Source: Myxococcales bacterium 68-20
GTDB taxonomy: Bacteria; Myxococcota_A; Polyangia; Polyangiales; Polyangiaceae
NCBI GenBank assembly: GCA_001899635.1
Contig: MKVQ01000044.1
Coordinates: forward strand, 235,978 to 299,977
Direction: 5' to 3'
DNA length: 64,000 bases
Shown here: piece by piece, positions 36,588 through 44,937 of the stretch
Position numbering within the stretch: position 1 is the stretch's first letter
How the letters are laid out: the number at the start of each line of letters is the position of its first letter
Made by a program: the position numbers and the translations under genes
Notes under the pieces: generated by a model
Databases searched by the model: none
What the model was told of the DNA's origin: nothing
Seen by the model: only the letters and a program-made list of their open reading frames with translations

Positions 36588-37334
36588 GTGACCGCACGCG
36601 AGACGGAGCTCTTGGCGGCGCGCGCTCGACTAAAGGCGCGCGTCATCGAGATCGTTGGAGAGGGAGCCATCCCTCGGTTCGACGAGGCCCTCACCCATCC
36701 GAGCTACGCGAACGAGTCGAGCGAGCCGGACAACCAGCGGCTCGAGTTCCTGGGCGACGCCGTTCTCGGTCTCTGCGTGAGCGAGCTCCTGAGCCGGGAG
36801 CGGCCCGAGGCCGACGAGGGCGTTCTCACGCGGATGCGCAGCGCGCTCGTCAACGCCGAGGCTCTCGCGCTCTGGGCGAAAGCCGAGTGCATCGGGGAGG
36901 CGCTCGCGCTGGGGAAGGGCGCTCGCGCCGGCAGCGAGCGGGAGCAGACGAACGTCCTCGCCGACGCGGTCGAGGCCCTCGTCGCCAGTGTCTACGAAGC
37001 GCGGGGGCTCGACGGGGCGCGTAGGCTGGTCGAGCACGTCATCCGGGAGCCGATGCAAGAGGCGGCGCGCCTCGGCACGCGCGACCCGAAGAGCTTTCTC
37101 CAGGAGCAGGTGCAGGCGAAGGGCCTCCCGGCGCCGACCTACCGCGTGCGCGGGATGCGCGGGCCACAGCACGACCCGATGTTCGAGGTCGAGGTCATCG
37201 TCGGTGACGCGGTCGCCGGACTCGGAGAGGGACGTTCGAAGCGCGTGGCCGAGCGAGCCGCTGCGCTCGCCGCGCTCACTGCTTGTCCCGAGGACCAGGC
37301 TCCGGCGCGCGAGGGGTCGACCGGGGAAGGTTGA
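36588..37334 (+). CDS. rnc: ribonuclease III
   Basis: 248 residues; cuts double-stranded RNA during rRNA and mRNA maturation. Nuclease domain signature NQRLEFLGDAVLGLCVSELL with the catalytic Glu and Asp, second acidic site TNVLADAVEALVASVYEARG, and a C-terminal double-stranded-RNA-binding domain (DPKSFLQEQVQAKGLPAPTY, GEGRSKRVAERAAALAALTA). GTG start at 36588. It overlaps the convergent PpiC gene by 59 bases, so the two transcripts would be antisense at their 3' ends. Confidence 0.94.
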   Translation: MTARETELLAARARLKARVIEIVGEGAIPRFDEALTHPSYANESSEPDNQRLEFLGDAVLGLCVSELLSRERPEADEGVLTRMRSALVNAEALALWAKAECIGEALALGKGARAGSEREQTNVLADAVEALVASVYEARGLDGARRLVEHVIREPMQEAARLGTRDPKSFLQEQVQAKGLPAPTYRVRGMRGPQHDPMFEVEVIVGDAVAGLGEGRSKRVAERAAALAALTACPEDQAPAREGSTGEG

Positions 37335-38298
37335 GCCCCGCGTCGAACGGCGGGATCACGATGATCTTGAGGAGGTCGGCGTTCACGTCGCGCACGTGCT
37401 TCGCTCGGAGATCCTCGATGAGCTTCTTCTCCTGCGCCTCGGTGCGCTCGCGGTAGATCGTCGAGCGGATCTGAGCGGTCGCTTCTTCGAGGGAACGCCG
37501 CGTTGCCGGCACCGTCGCGCGGCGCCAGACGATCGCGAACGCATCGCCTTCGGGGACCAGGTCCGGGACGAGGTCGCCGTCCTTCACGGCGGCGGCGGCC
37601 TTCACCAGCCCCGGGTCGACCTTTACTCCTGCTTCGTTGCTGATCCCGTCGGGAGCGACGAAACCGAGGTTGCCACCGCGGAAGCTCGTGGCCTTGTCGA
37701 TGCTGTGGGCCTTCGCGAGCTCGTTGTACTTCGGGATCGTGAGGTCCTTCTTCGCCGCCGCGAGGACTCCGAGCGCCTCGTCCCGCGTCTTGCAGAGGAT
37801 CCGCCAGAGGTTCACTCGCTCTGGGGAGTCGAAGCGGGAGCGGTTCTCCTCGTAGAACTTCTGCACGTCCTCGGCCGGGATCGAGGCCGGGGACTTGAGC
37901 TCTCCCGAGCGGAGCGCCCGGAGCGTCGCGGTGCTGCGTGCGCGCTGGAGCTGGTGCTTCGTCGGGAGCTCTCCGTCGAGCTTGCGCTGCTCAGCGCCGG
38001 CGCCGAGGAGGAGATCCCGGACGATCACCTGATCGACGTAGGCCTTCACGATCTCGTCGCGTGAGGCGCCGAACGTGACTGCCTGGAACGGCGGGATCTC
38101 GGCGAGCCGATCCTCGAGCTCGGCGACCGACACCGAACGGGAGCCCACCTTGATCGCGATCTTCGCGCGACGTACCGCCTCGTCGTCGCCGCTCGTGCCG
38201 GCCTCGGGCGCTGCGTGTGACGCGGCGGTCGCCGCGAGCGAAGCGACGACGATGCCGGCGAAGATCGCCGTGGTGAAGCGGAGGAAACGCTCGGCCAC
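37276..38298 (-). CDS. PpiC-type peptidyl-prolyl isomerase (SurA-like), periplasmic
   Basis: 340 residues. Signal peptide from GTG 38298 (RFLRFTTAIFAGIVVASLAA, cleavage near SHA). SurA-like N-domain (AIKVGSRSVSVAELEDRLAE, AYVDQVIVRDLLL) and a parvulin domain (INLW-type RVNLWRILCKTRDEALG, HSIDKATSFRGGNLGFV, GDLVPDLVPEGDAFAIVWRR). Likely a periplasmic chaperone for outer-membrane proteins. Its 3' end overlaps rnc by 59 bases in opposite direction. Confidence 0.85.
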   Translation of the reverse strand: MAERFLRFTTAIFAGIVVASLAATAASHAAPEAGTSGDDEAVRRAKIAIKVGSRSVSVAELEDRLAEIPPFQAVTFGASRDEIVKAYVDQVIVRDLLLGAGAEQRKLDGELPTKHQLQRARSTATLRALRSGELKSPASIPAEDVQKFYEENRSRFDSPERVNLWRILCKTRDEALGVLAAAKKDLTIPKYNELAKAHSIDKATSFRGGNLGFVAPDGISNEAGVKVDPGLVKAAAAVKDGDLVPDLVPEGDAFAIVWRRATVPATRRSLEEATAQIRSTIYRERTEAQEKKLIEDLRAKHVRDVNADLLKIIVIPPFDAGLNLPRSTPRAPEPGPRDKQ

Positions 38299-38450
38299 GA
38301 GGACCCAGCTAACTAGCAAATCCGGGTAACGGCGTCAGTCTGCTTCTTCCACAGCCATTCACGTGGCCGCCACGCGGGACCGTGGGCCCGAGCACGCTCT
38401 GCTGATGGGCCCGGCTTTGGCTATAGCGGTGCTCACTTGGAGTGACCTCC

Positions 38451-38487
38451 GATTCACGCCCGCCCGTTGGGCGAGCGGGCGTGAATC
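38451..38487. terminator. 13-bp perfect inverted repeat
   Basis: GATTCACGCCCGC (38451-38463) pairs completely with GCGGGCGTGAATC (38475-38487) around an 11-base loop. Lies between the PpiC gene promoter region and the stop of the basic protein gene. May be a terminator or a regulatory palindrome; no T run follows. Confidence 0.55.
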
Positions 38488-38536
38488 TCCGGTCAAGCGA
38501 GTACGTGTGAGCCGACCGCTTCGAGCTTTCAGGATC

Positions 38537-38555
38537 GGCGCAACTGAGTTGCGCC
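38537..38555 (-). terminator. hairpin directly after stop codon of the basic protein gene
   Basis: On the plus strand GGCGCAAC-TGA-GTTGCGCC: an eight-pair stem with a three-base loop that abuts the TAA stop at 38556. Confidence 0.6.
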
Positions 38556-39071
38556 TTAGCCGCGGGACCGAGGACGCCCGCGCTTGGCGGCGTCGGCGAG
38601 GACGCCGGCCTCGCGAAGGACCTCCTCGCCGATCCCTACGAAGCGGTAGACCTCGGGCCGGAAGCTGTACGCGCGGTGGAGCCGCTCGACCACGCCGACG
38701 ATCGACTCCGGCGAGGCAGCGCTCTTCTTCACCTTGGCCACCTTGCGGATGGAGCTGAGTGGCTCACCGAGATCCATGAGCTCCTGCACCCGCTGGAGGA
38801 TGTCGAGCGGCTTGAGCTCGCGCGCCCCGCGCGCCTTGCCGGCCTCGAGCTCCTTCAGTAGGCGCTGGCGCCGCTTCTCGGTCCGGCCGTCGAGCTTGTG
38901 CGAGGCTGCGCCGTGTCCGCCGAGGATGTCGTTGAAGACGCGAGCGACGCGTCGCTTCTCGATCGCCTCGGGGCTCCCACGGCGGTTCGGCGCGCGCGTG
39001 CGTCCCGATTCGGCTTTCTCGTCGGGCCTGGGGCTCTTCCCTGCCTTTGCACGAGCCTTCACAGCTGCCAT
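38556..39071 (-). CDS. basic hypothetical protein
   Basis: 171 residues, not recognised. Lys/Arg/Ala-rich N-terminal 45 residues (AAVKARAKAGKSPRPDEKAE) then a helical region with RRVARVFNDILGGHGAASHK, EKRRQRLLKELEAGKARG and SIVGVVERLHRAYSFRPEVY. Charge suggests nucleic-acid or membrane contact, but no known motif. ATG 39071 preferred; frame starts with TTG at 39095. Ends against a hairpin at 38537-38555. A copy of the dispersed repeat lies upstream (39167-39222). Confidence 0.55.
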   Translation of the reverse strand: MAAVKARAKAGKSPRPDEKAESGRTRAPNRRGSPEAIEKRRVARVFNDILGGHGAASHKLDGRTEKRRQRLLKELEAGKARGARELKPLDILQRVQELMDLGEPLSSIRKVAKVKKSAASPESIVGVVERLHRAYSFRPEVYRFVGIGEEVLREAGVLADAAKRGRPRSRG

Positions 39072-39166
39072 CGCCCCCGACGGTACGGTGCTCAAATGGC
39101 GATGTCAACTTGGGTAGATCCGCTTCAATGCCGGAACAGTCCGCGAATCAATTCTCAAATCGACGC

Positions 39167-39222
39167 GGGCCGAAGGCCCACCATTGCGGGTGGTTGGGGC
39201 AACGACTGCGGGTGGTTGGGGC
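39167..39222 (+). repeat. dispersed palindromic repeat, two-core copy
   Basis: Starts with hairpin GGGCC-GAA-GGCCC (39167-39179), then the core GCGGGTGGTTGGGGC at 39186-39200 and again at 39208-39222, followed by a decayed version of the TTGGGGC hairpin. The GAA-loop hairpin also precedes the core in the copies at 48102 and 48156 (there GCGCC-GAA-GGCGC), so the stem has changed on both arms together. Confidence 0.8.
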
Positions 39223-39315
39223 GTGAGACGCAAGTTCACGCCCGCTTCAGGGCCCGCTTTCGCGTGCCTTTCGAGGGGTGCTTTTCGGGCGCGGCGCGTT
39301 CGTCGTGCGCCTCTA

Positions 39316-40662
39316 CTAACAGCGCCCCTCGGCGAGCCCGAGCGCGAGCGCGAGCGCGCCGAGGACGATGAGCGGCCATCCTCGCCGCAGGAAGTCCGGG
39401 ATGCTGAGGCCGAAGGCCGCGAGGGTCCGTCTTGTCGCCTCGCCTCGGCCGACGACACGGACGACCTCGCGATCGATCTCCGCGTGCTCTTCCTCGTCCA
39501 TGGGGTCATCACCGCGGAGATGGAAGATGTGGTGCTCGAGCTCGTGATGGATAGTCTCGCGGAGCTCCTCCTCCCAGTCGAACGGGCCTTCCTCTCGCTC
39601 GATCCGCTCGAACGTCTGGAAGTAGATCGTCACGGTCGGCGGCTGCGTCGGGACGGGCGCGCCTCGCGGCGGAGGAGGCACGTAGCTCCCGAGCAGAGGC
39701 TCGCCGCCATCGTCGACCGCGGGGGTCCCGCTCTCGACGATCAGCTCCACCTTCTCGCCCGGGATGTCGGCAATGAGCGGATCGGCGATCGCGTGCGCGA
39801 GCTCGACGAAGTCCTCGAGTGGCGGCAGCGCATCGTGCTCGTGCACGTCGTCGGACTCGGTGCTGGCCGGCTCTCCTTCGGGGGGGAGTGGGGCGCGCGC
39901 CCCGAGCTCGGCGTCGGGTGGCGGCGGCTCGAGCTCGCGCTCGATGGGGGCGTCGACGGTGTTCCTCGCCTTGCACTTCGTGCAGAACACGTCGCACGCG
40001 AGACGGAGCGGGTAGTGGGCCGCGAGAAAGACGTCGGCGATCGCGTCCCAGGCCGCGCCGTCGTCGGCCTCGATTGCACGTGCGATCCGCCCTGGATCGC
40101 GGAGCGGGCCGAGCGCGTCGAGCCCGATCGCGCGGACCATGTCCTCGTCGATCTCGAGCGGATCGCGCACGAGCGCCGCCCAGAACGGCATCGCCTCGCG
40201 CACGGTGCGCGGCGCGAGCGTGATCGTCGTCGCCTGGCGGACGTGTCCGAGCCGGATGGGCAGCGTCTCGAGCGGGACGCCGAGCTCGCACGTCCGGTCG
40301 AGCTCGGGATCGCCGAGCTCGCCGTCCTCCCAAGGACCCGTCTCGAGCCCCTCGCACGGATGGACCACGAGGAGCTCGCCGCAGTTGTGGCAGTCGATCT
40401 CGACCTCGTCCTCGTGGACGAGGCCCGCCTTCGTGAGGAAGGCGCGCACGACGTGGAAGTCCGCGAGCGGAAGGTCGTGGACGTCGAGCTTGGTCCGTCC
40501 CTTCATGAGCGACACGTCGCGATCGAAGAGCCCGAGCACTTCGGAGAAGAGCGGCTCCCCCTCGTCGGGGCGAACCGCCGTCGCCGCGCCGGAGGACGTT
40601 CTGCTGAGCGTGACTCTGGTCCCGCTCGGCAGCGTCAGAGTGCGTGGCAGTGTGAAGGCCAC
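39316..40662 (-). CDS. zincin-like metalloprotease/cysteine-rich membrane protein, unknown family
   Basis: 448 residues. Contains ETIHHELEHHIFHLRGDDPM, an HExxH zinc-protease motif (~residues 373-377) with a further His three residues on and acidic residues behind. Two CxxC pairs, CHNCGE (~90) and CTKCKA (~232), could bind another zinc. One membrane helix ends the chain (PLIVLGALALALGLAEGRC). The first ~240 residues form an unknown domain. Starts two bases after the YhhQ-like stop (GTG 40662), so the two are co-translated. HExxH context resembles PF06262-type zincins, but confidence in family is low. Confidence 0.65.
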   Translation of the reverse strand: MAFTLPRTLTLPSGTRVTLSRTSSGAATAVRPDEGEPLFSEVLGLFDRDVSLMKGRTKLDVHDLPLADFHVVRAFLTKAGLVHEDEVEIDCHNCGELLVVHPCEGLETGPWEDGELGDPELDRTCELGVPLETLPIRLGHVRQATTITLAPRTVREAMPFWAALVRDPLEIDEDMVRAIGLDALGPLRDPGRIARAIEADDGAAWDAIADVFLAAHYPLRLACDVFCTKCKARNTVDAPIERELEPPPPDAELGARAPLPPEGEPASTESDDVHEHDALPPLEDFVELAHAIADPLIADIPGEKVELIVESGTPAVDDGGEPLLGSYVPPPPRGAPVPTQPPTVTIYFQTFERIEREEGPFDWEEELRETIHHELEHHIFHLRGDDPMDEEEHAEIDREVVRVVGRGEATRRTLAAFGLSIPDFLRRGWPLIVLGALALALGLAEGRC

Positions 40663-40664
40663 GG

Positions 40665-41423
40665 TCAGCCTCCGTTGCGTCGGGCGGTGCCCTCGTGCTC
40701 TTCCGGCTGGATCCGGAGGACACGGACGACGAACGCGTGGATGGCGTAGACGGCAGGCGTGAGCAGGATCGCGACGACGACCTTCATGCCGTATTCTCGG
40801 CCCACCTTCGCGAAGATCCACGTCCAGCGGTCGATGAACTCCATCTTGCCGAGGAACGAGCTCGAATCCGCGGCCGCGGTCCAGCCCCAGAAGATGGCGT
40901 TGATGACCGTGGTGTCCACGATCTGACTGAGGAGCGTGGAGCCCGTCGCCCGGAGCCAGAGGTGCCTCGACCGGGTCAGCGCCTTCCAGAACTGGAAGAC
41001 CTGGATGTCGAGGAACTGACCGAGCAGGTAGGCGATCATCGACGCGAAGAAGAGCTGCGCGCTGCCGCCGAAGATCTTCTCGAACTCTACCTGCGTGAAG
41101 TACGTCGAGTCGTGCGCAGGGAGCGCCGTGCCGAGCTGGAGGATGACCCACGCGAGCACGGCCATCGCGAAGCCGAGCAGCGTGAGGAAGCGCGCGCCCT
41201 TCCGGCCGTAGAAGTCGTTCACGACGTCGGTCAGGAGGAACGTCACCGGGAAGGGGATGACGCCGACCGAGATCGGACCGAACGGCGTGGGGATCGTCTT
41301 CCCTCCGATGATGTCGCCGATGAGGAGGCACGACACGAAGACGGCAGCGAGGCACACGAACAGTTTGTGCGTCGCATTCATGCGGCCGAACGGCCCGCGG
41401 TCTTCGCCCAAAGCGCTGCTCAC
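40665..41423 (-). CDS. YhhQ-type queuosine precursor transporter
   Basis: 252 residues with about six membrane helices. Matches the Vut1/DUF165 family that imports queuosine precursors: IGDIIGGKTIPTPFG, VIPFPVTFLLTDVVNDFYG (the signature), GSAQLFFASMIAYLLGQFLD, DTTVINAIFWGW. No que genes are within the window, fitting a salvage role. GTG at 41423 has a GAGG upstream; ATG 41381 is the alternative. Overlaps by tight spacing with the zincin gene. Confidence 0.9.
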   Translation of the reverse strand: MSSALGEDRGPFGRMNATHKLFVCLAAVFVSCLLIGDIIGGKTIPTPFGPISVGVIPFPVTFLLTDVVNDFYGRKGARFLTLLGFAMAVLAWVILQLGTALPAHDSTYFTQVEFEKIFGGSAQLFFASMIAYLLGQFLDIQVFQFWKALTRSRHLWLRATGSTLLSQIVDTTVINAIFWGWTAAADSSSFLGKMEFIDRWTWIFAKVGREYGMKVVVAILLTPAVYAIHAFVVRVLRIQPEEHEGTARRNGG

Positions 41424-41492
41424 GTGAACTGACCTCGCATCGCTCTCGTCTCGAAGGCCCCGCCGAATCGAGCCGACGATAATGGCATCTCT

Positions 41493-43337
41493 TCAGCCGT
41501 CTGACGATGGCGGCGGTCCCTCGCTCGAGGGCGGCGGCCCTTCCACGGGGAGGACCAGCCGGAAGACCGCACCTCTGCCGTTCGCGCTGGCGCCGACGTA
41601 CGAGAGCTCGCCGTTGTGCTCGTAGGCGATGCGCTGCGCGATCGCGAGGCCGAGCCCGGTGCCGCTCGACTTCGTCGTCGAGTACGGCTCGAAGAGTCGA
41701 CCCGCGAACTCGGGCGAGATGCCCGACCCGTTGTCCGCGACGGAGAACGACACGTAGTGCCCGTCGGTGTCGGTGGTGAGCGTCACCGCACCTCCGGGAA
41801 CGTCCTTCACGGCGTCGAGCGCGTTCTGCACCAGGTTCGTCAGCACCTGGATGACCTGATCGCGATCGGCGCGGATCGCCGGGGCGCGCCGCTGGGTGAC
41901 ATGCGAGAGATGGAGCTCGCCGGCAGCGGCCTTGTGCATCTGGACGACGTGTCGAGCCACCTCTTCCACGTCGATGTCCTGAGGCCTCGGCGGCGGAAGG
42001 CGTGCGAAGCGAGTGAACTCCGTCACGATGTTCGAGATGCGATGCACCTCGTCGAGCACGGTGCGCGTTGCCTCGTCGAAGTATTCGTCGAAGCGAGGGT
42101 CCTCGCGCGCGCGGAGCCGCCGGAGCGTCTCGACCGCCGCGCGGATCGGCGCGAGCGGGTTCTTCACTTCGTGGGCGACACGGCGCGCGACCTCGCGCCA
42201 CGCGGCCACGCGGCTCGCTGCAGCGAGCCGTCGTCGCGTGACCGCGAGATCGGTGATCATCCGATCGAACGCGAGCCCGAGCTCGCGGACCTCTCCCGAA
42301 CCACGAACCTGGAGTGGCTGTGCCTCTCCCGCGGCGACCTTGCCGGCCTCCTGCGCGAGCACCGAGAGCGGTCGTCCGATGCTCCGCGCGAGGACGACGG
42401 CGACCAGGAACGCGACGACGGCCGCGACGATCGCGAGGACGCCGACCGCGCGATCGACCTCGGCGAGGTTGGCCTCGAGCTCGCGCGTCGACTTGACGAT
42501 CTCGAAGGGGAGCGCCGCGCCGCGAGCGTCTTCGATCTGGCATGTCGCCCGCTCGGCCCCTCCCGCGACGCTCGCGCCGGACGACGTCGCCACGGAAGGC
42601 GCGACCGGCGTCGGGGGCGGCGGGGCGCTCGACTTCGCGCTCGCCGGACCCTTGGCGGACTTCGGCCGAGGCTTCGGCGCCGATGCCGTCGCCGTCGTGA
42701 GCGCGGCGGTCTCCGAGCCGTCGTCGTCGGCCACGGCAGCCCGTCGCGGCCACGATGGCACCACGGTGATCCCCAGCGTCCGCGCGATGCGGTCCATCGT
42801 CGGATCGACGTGGCGAGCGGCGACCATGCCGACGAGCCGTCCGTTGGGTGAAGCCTTGGTGCACCTCGTGACGATCGCCGGGACGGGGCCCATCCGCAGC
42901 GCGTAGGTCGAAGCGTCGGCGCGGATGAGCGCATCGACCTCGGACGGCGCCATGCCGATGAGCGTGGTCGGGCTGGCGCCCACGATGTCGCCCTTCTCGA
43001 CGCCGACGAGGAGCTCGTCCATACCGAACGCCTTCCGCTCCGTGCGGACGCGGGAGGAGAAGGACAGTCGGCGCTCGTCGATCTCGCCACTGTCGATCGC
43101 GAGCCCCACGTGCTCCACGAGCTCGTTGCCCTCGCAGAAGCCGGTGATGAGCGTCCGGTCGGCGTCGGCCTGTCGCTTCACCTCGCCCTTGATCCGTTCG
43201 CAGATCCCGCGGACGTCTTCGCGGAACCGCTCCGTCTCCGTCGCCACGAGGCGATAGCGGATACCGACGCCGACGAGCGCGCTCGACGCCGCTGCGAGGA
43301 GGCCGAAGGTGAGCGCGAGTCGAAGGGCGAGACGCAA
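41493..43337 (-). CDS. NtrY-like sensor histidine kinase, orphan
   Basis: 614 residues. Membrane helix near residues 5-28 and another ~297-318; between them a periplasmic or sensing part with an Ala/Pro/Lys-rich insert (~215-275). HAMP ~320-375, phospho-acceptor His ~389 in RRVAHEVKNPLAPIRAAVET, N box LTNLVQNALDAVK, G1 VADNGSGISPEFAGRLFEPY, G2 KSSGTGLGLAIAQRIAYEHN. Ends in a duplicated tail GPPPSSEGPPPSSDG. No response regulator lies beside it, so its partner is unknown. Confidence 0.88.
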   Translation of the reverse strand: MRLALRLALTFGLLAAASSALVGVGIRYRLVATETERFREDVRGICERIKGEVKRQADADRTLITGFCEGNELVEHVGLAIDSGEIDERRLSFSSRVRTERKAFGMDELLVGVEKGDIVGASPTTLIGMAPSEVDALIRADASTYALRMGPVPAIVTRCTKASPNGRLVGMVAARHVDPTMDRIARTLGITVVPSWPRRAAVADDDGSETAALTTATASAPKPRPKSAKGPASAKSSAPPPPTPVAPSVATSSGASVAGGAERATCQIEDARGAALPFEIVKSTRELEANLAEVDRAVGVLAIVAAVVAFLVAVVLARSIGRPLSVLAQEAGKVAAGEAQPLQVRGSGEVRELGLAFDRMITDLAVTRRRLAAASRVAAWREVARRVAHEVKNPLAPIRAAVETLRRLRAREDPRFDEYFDEATRTVLDEVHRISNIVTEFTRFARLPPPRPQDIDVEEVARHVVQMHKAAAGELHLSHVTQRRAPAIRADRDQVIQVLTNLVQNALDAVKDVPGGAVTLTTDTDGHYVSFSVADNGSGISPEFAGRLFEPYSTTKSSGTGLGLAIAQRIAYEHNGELSYVGASANGRGAVFRLVLPVEGPPPSSEGPPPSSDG

Positions 43338-43560
43338 GCGGAGCCTTCAGCTTGGGAGGACGAGATGCAGCCTGGAGAGGAGGAGACCCGGCCTGCCCGA
43401 CGAGGTCGGCGACCGGGACGTGCACCAGGCTACAGCCTCGAGGGCCATCCGGGAAAACGCCTCGAAGCCCAGGCGCATTCGCGGGGAGGGGTTGGGGGCT
43501 CCGGCCGAGCGCGGACCCGGGTTGCCCATTCGAGCCTCGTGCCGTAGGAGATCGACCTCG

Positions 43561-44076
43561 ATGCGTCCGCTCGTCTTCGCGCTCTCGACCATGCTCGTGC
43601 TTGCAGGACTCGTCTCCGCGTGCAGCGACGATGATCCGGTTGCGAGCTCGGCGGACGCCGGCAGCGATGGCGCGACCGATGCCGGCCGCACGACGGAAGC
43701 GGGACACGACGGGCACGACAGCGGTGCAGTCGATCCGGGGCCGCGACCGATCCGGTGCACCGACGAGGAGCTCGCCGAGAACGACATGACCGACGGCGGC
43801 GCGCTCGTGGTCACGTTCCTCAAAACTGCGAACCCGAAGCAGTACGAGAACCGCTGCGCCACGGTGAAGGTCGGAGCGAGCGTGACGTTCACCGGGAGCT
43901 TCACCCAGCACCCGCTCCAGGCCGCCGGGGGCGACCTACCCAATCCGATCCCGTACACGGCCGAGGACCAGCCCGACGACAAGCTCGTGGTCACGATGAC
44001 GACGCCGGGCACCTTCGGCTACGAGTGCGAGTTCCATCCGACGCTCATGTTCGGTGCGATCCGGGTCGTTCCGTGA
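43561..44076 (+). CDS. cupredoxin-fold lipoprotein
   Basis: 171 residues. Signal peptide with lipobox LVSAC, Asp/Gly/His-rich linker, then a plastocyanin-like domain. Copper ligands are visible: His in FTQHPL, and Cys, His and Met in YECEFHPTLMFG, the usual type-1 copper set (Cys-x-x-x-His-x-x-x-x-Met spacing slightly shorter here). Function: electron shuttle or copper storage at the surface. ATG 43561 chosen. Confidence 0.8.
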   Translation: MRPLVFALSTMLVLAGLVSACSDDDPVASSADAGSDGATDAGRTTEAGHDGHDSGAVDPGPRPIRCTDEELAENDMTDGGALVVTFLKTANPKQYENRCATVKVGASVTFTGSFTQHPLQAAGGDLPNPIPYTAEDQPDDKLVVTMTTPGTFGYECEFHPTLMFGAIRVVP

Positions 44077-44219
44077 TGACGTGAGCGGCCCCGCCGGGGC
44101 GAAGCGATCTCGCTCCACGCGGCTCCCCTCCGCCTGTGCACGAGCGTGGTGACGGCCTCTGGCTCATCCATTGCTCGGTCCGCGCCGCCGCGTCGGAAGG
44201 CGCGAGAGCGGAGGGATGA

Positions 44220-44735
44220 ATGCGTCAAATCATCGTAGGTGTCGCTGCTTTCGTCGCGATCGTCATCGTTGCCTGCAGCTCGTCGGACACCGACCTCGGC
44301 GCGAAGGCGAACGCGAACGCGAACGCGAAGGTGGATGCTTCGGCGGACGGGTCGACGTCATCGAGCGACAAGTCGGGGCTGGAGACGAAGGACAGCTCTG
44401 CGCCCTTGCCGAAGACATGCAGCATCGCCGAAGGGGTGGACGCTTGTTTCGAGTGCTGCGAAGCGAATCACCCGGGTGGTGCAGAGGCTTATGGTGAGAC
44501 GCTGCGCACGTGTCTCTGCGTGGCGACCGCTTGTGCGACCCAGTGTGCCGCGAGCGTGTGCGCGGCGACGCCGACGGACCCGGTGGAGGGTGACGAGTGT
44601 TCGGCGTGCATCAACGACGCGGTGGAGTGCGAAGCCAAGGCCGAAGCCGCTTGCGACGCCAACGCGGCGTGTGTGGCTCTAACGAAATGCGTCGAGGTGA
44701 GCGGCTGCGAGCCGGCGGTGGACGGCGGGACGTGA
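44220..44735 (+). CDS. cysteine-rich hypothetical lipoprotein
   Basis: 171 residues. Lipobox VIVAC after a short signal peptide, then a linker with AKANANANAK, and a C-terminal ~100 residues with sixteen or so cysteines in pairs (ACFECCEANH, CLCVATACATQCAASVC, CSACINDAVEC), pointing to a disulfide-rich extracellular module. No family recognised. Good ribosome site (GGAGGG) just before the ATG. Stands alone between cupredoxin and the FHA regulator. Confidence 0.72.
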   Translation: MRQIIVGVAAFVAIVIVACSSSDTDLGAKANANANAKVDASADGSTSSSDKSGLETKDSSAPLPKTCSIAEGVDACFECCEANHPGGAEAYGETLRTCLCVATACATQCAASVCAATPTDPVEGDECSACINDAVECEAKAEAACDANAACVALTKCVEVSGCEPAVDGGT

Positions 44736-44937
44736 GCGGTGTCGCCGCGGCGGCGGTCCCGTCCGCTGCGGCGGTCGCCGTGCGTCCCGGACGAGCCGTG
44801 CGGAATGGCTCGTCGATGTGAGCACGACACCTTTTTCGTCACGCCGAGCGAGTCACCTCGAAGCGGGCGGGCATCCCGGCATCGACGATGCGGAGTCTTC
44901 GCTCGGCGAAGGACGATTCGCCGGTGAGTCGAATGCC

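Noticed and set aside
39316..43911. Minus-strand open frame of 1,531 codons
   Set aside because: Only its last 448 codons (to 40662) read as protein; the rest runs through the YhhQ and kinase genes in another frame and is Arg-rich shadow.
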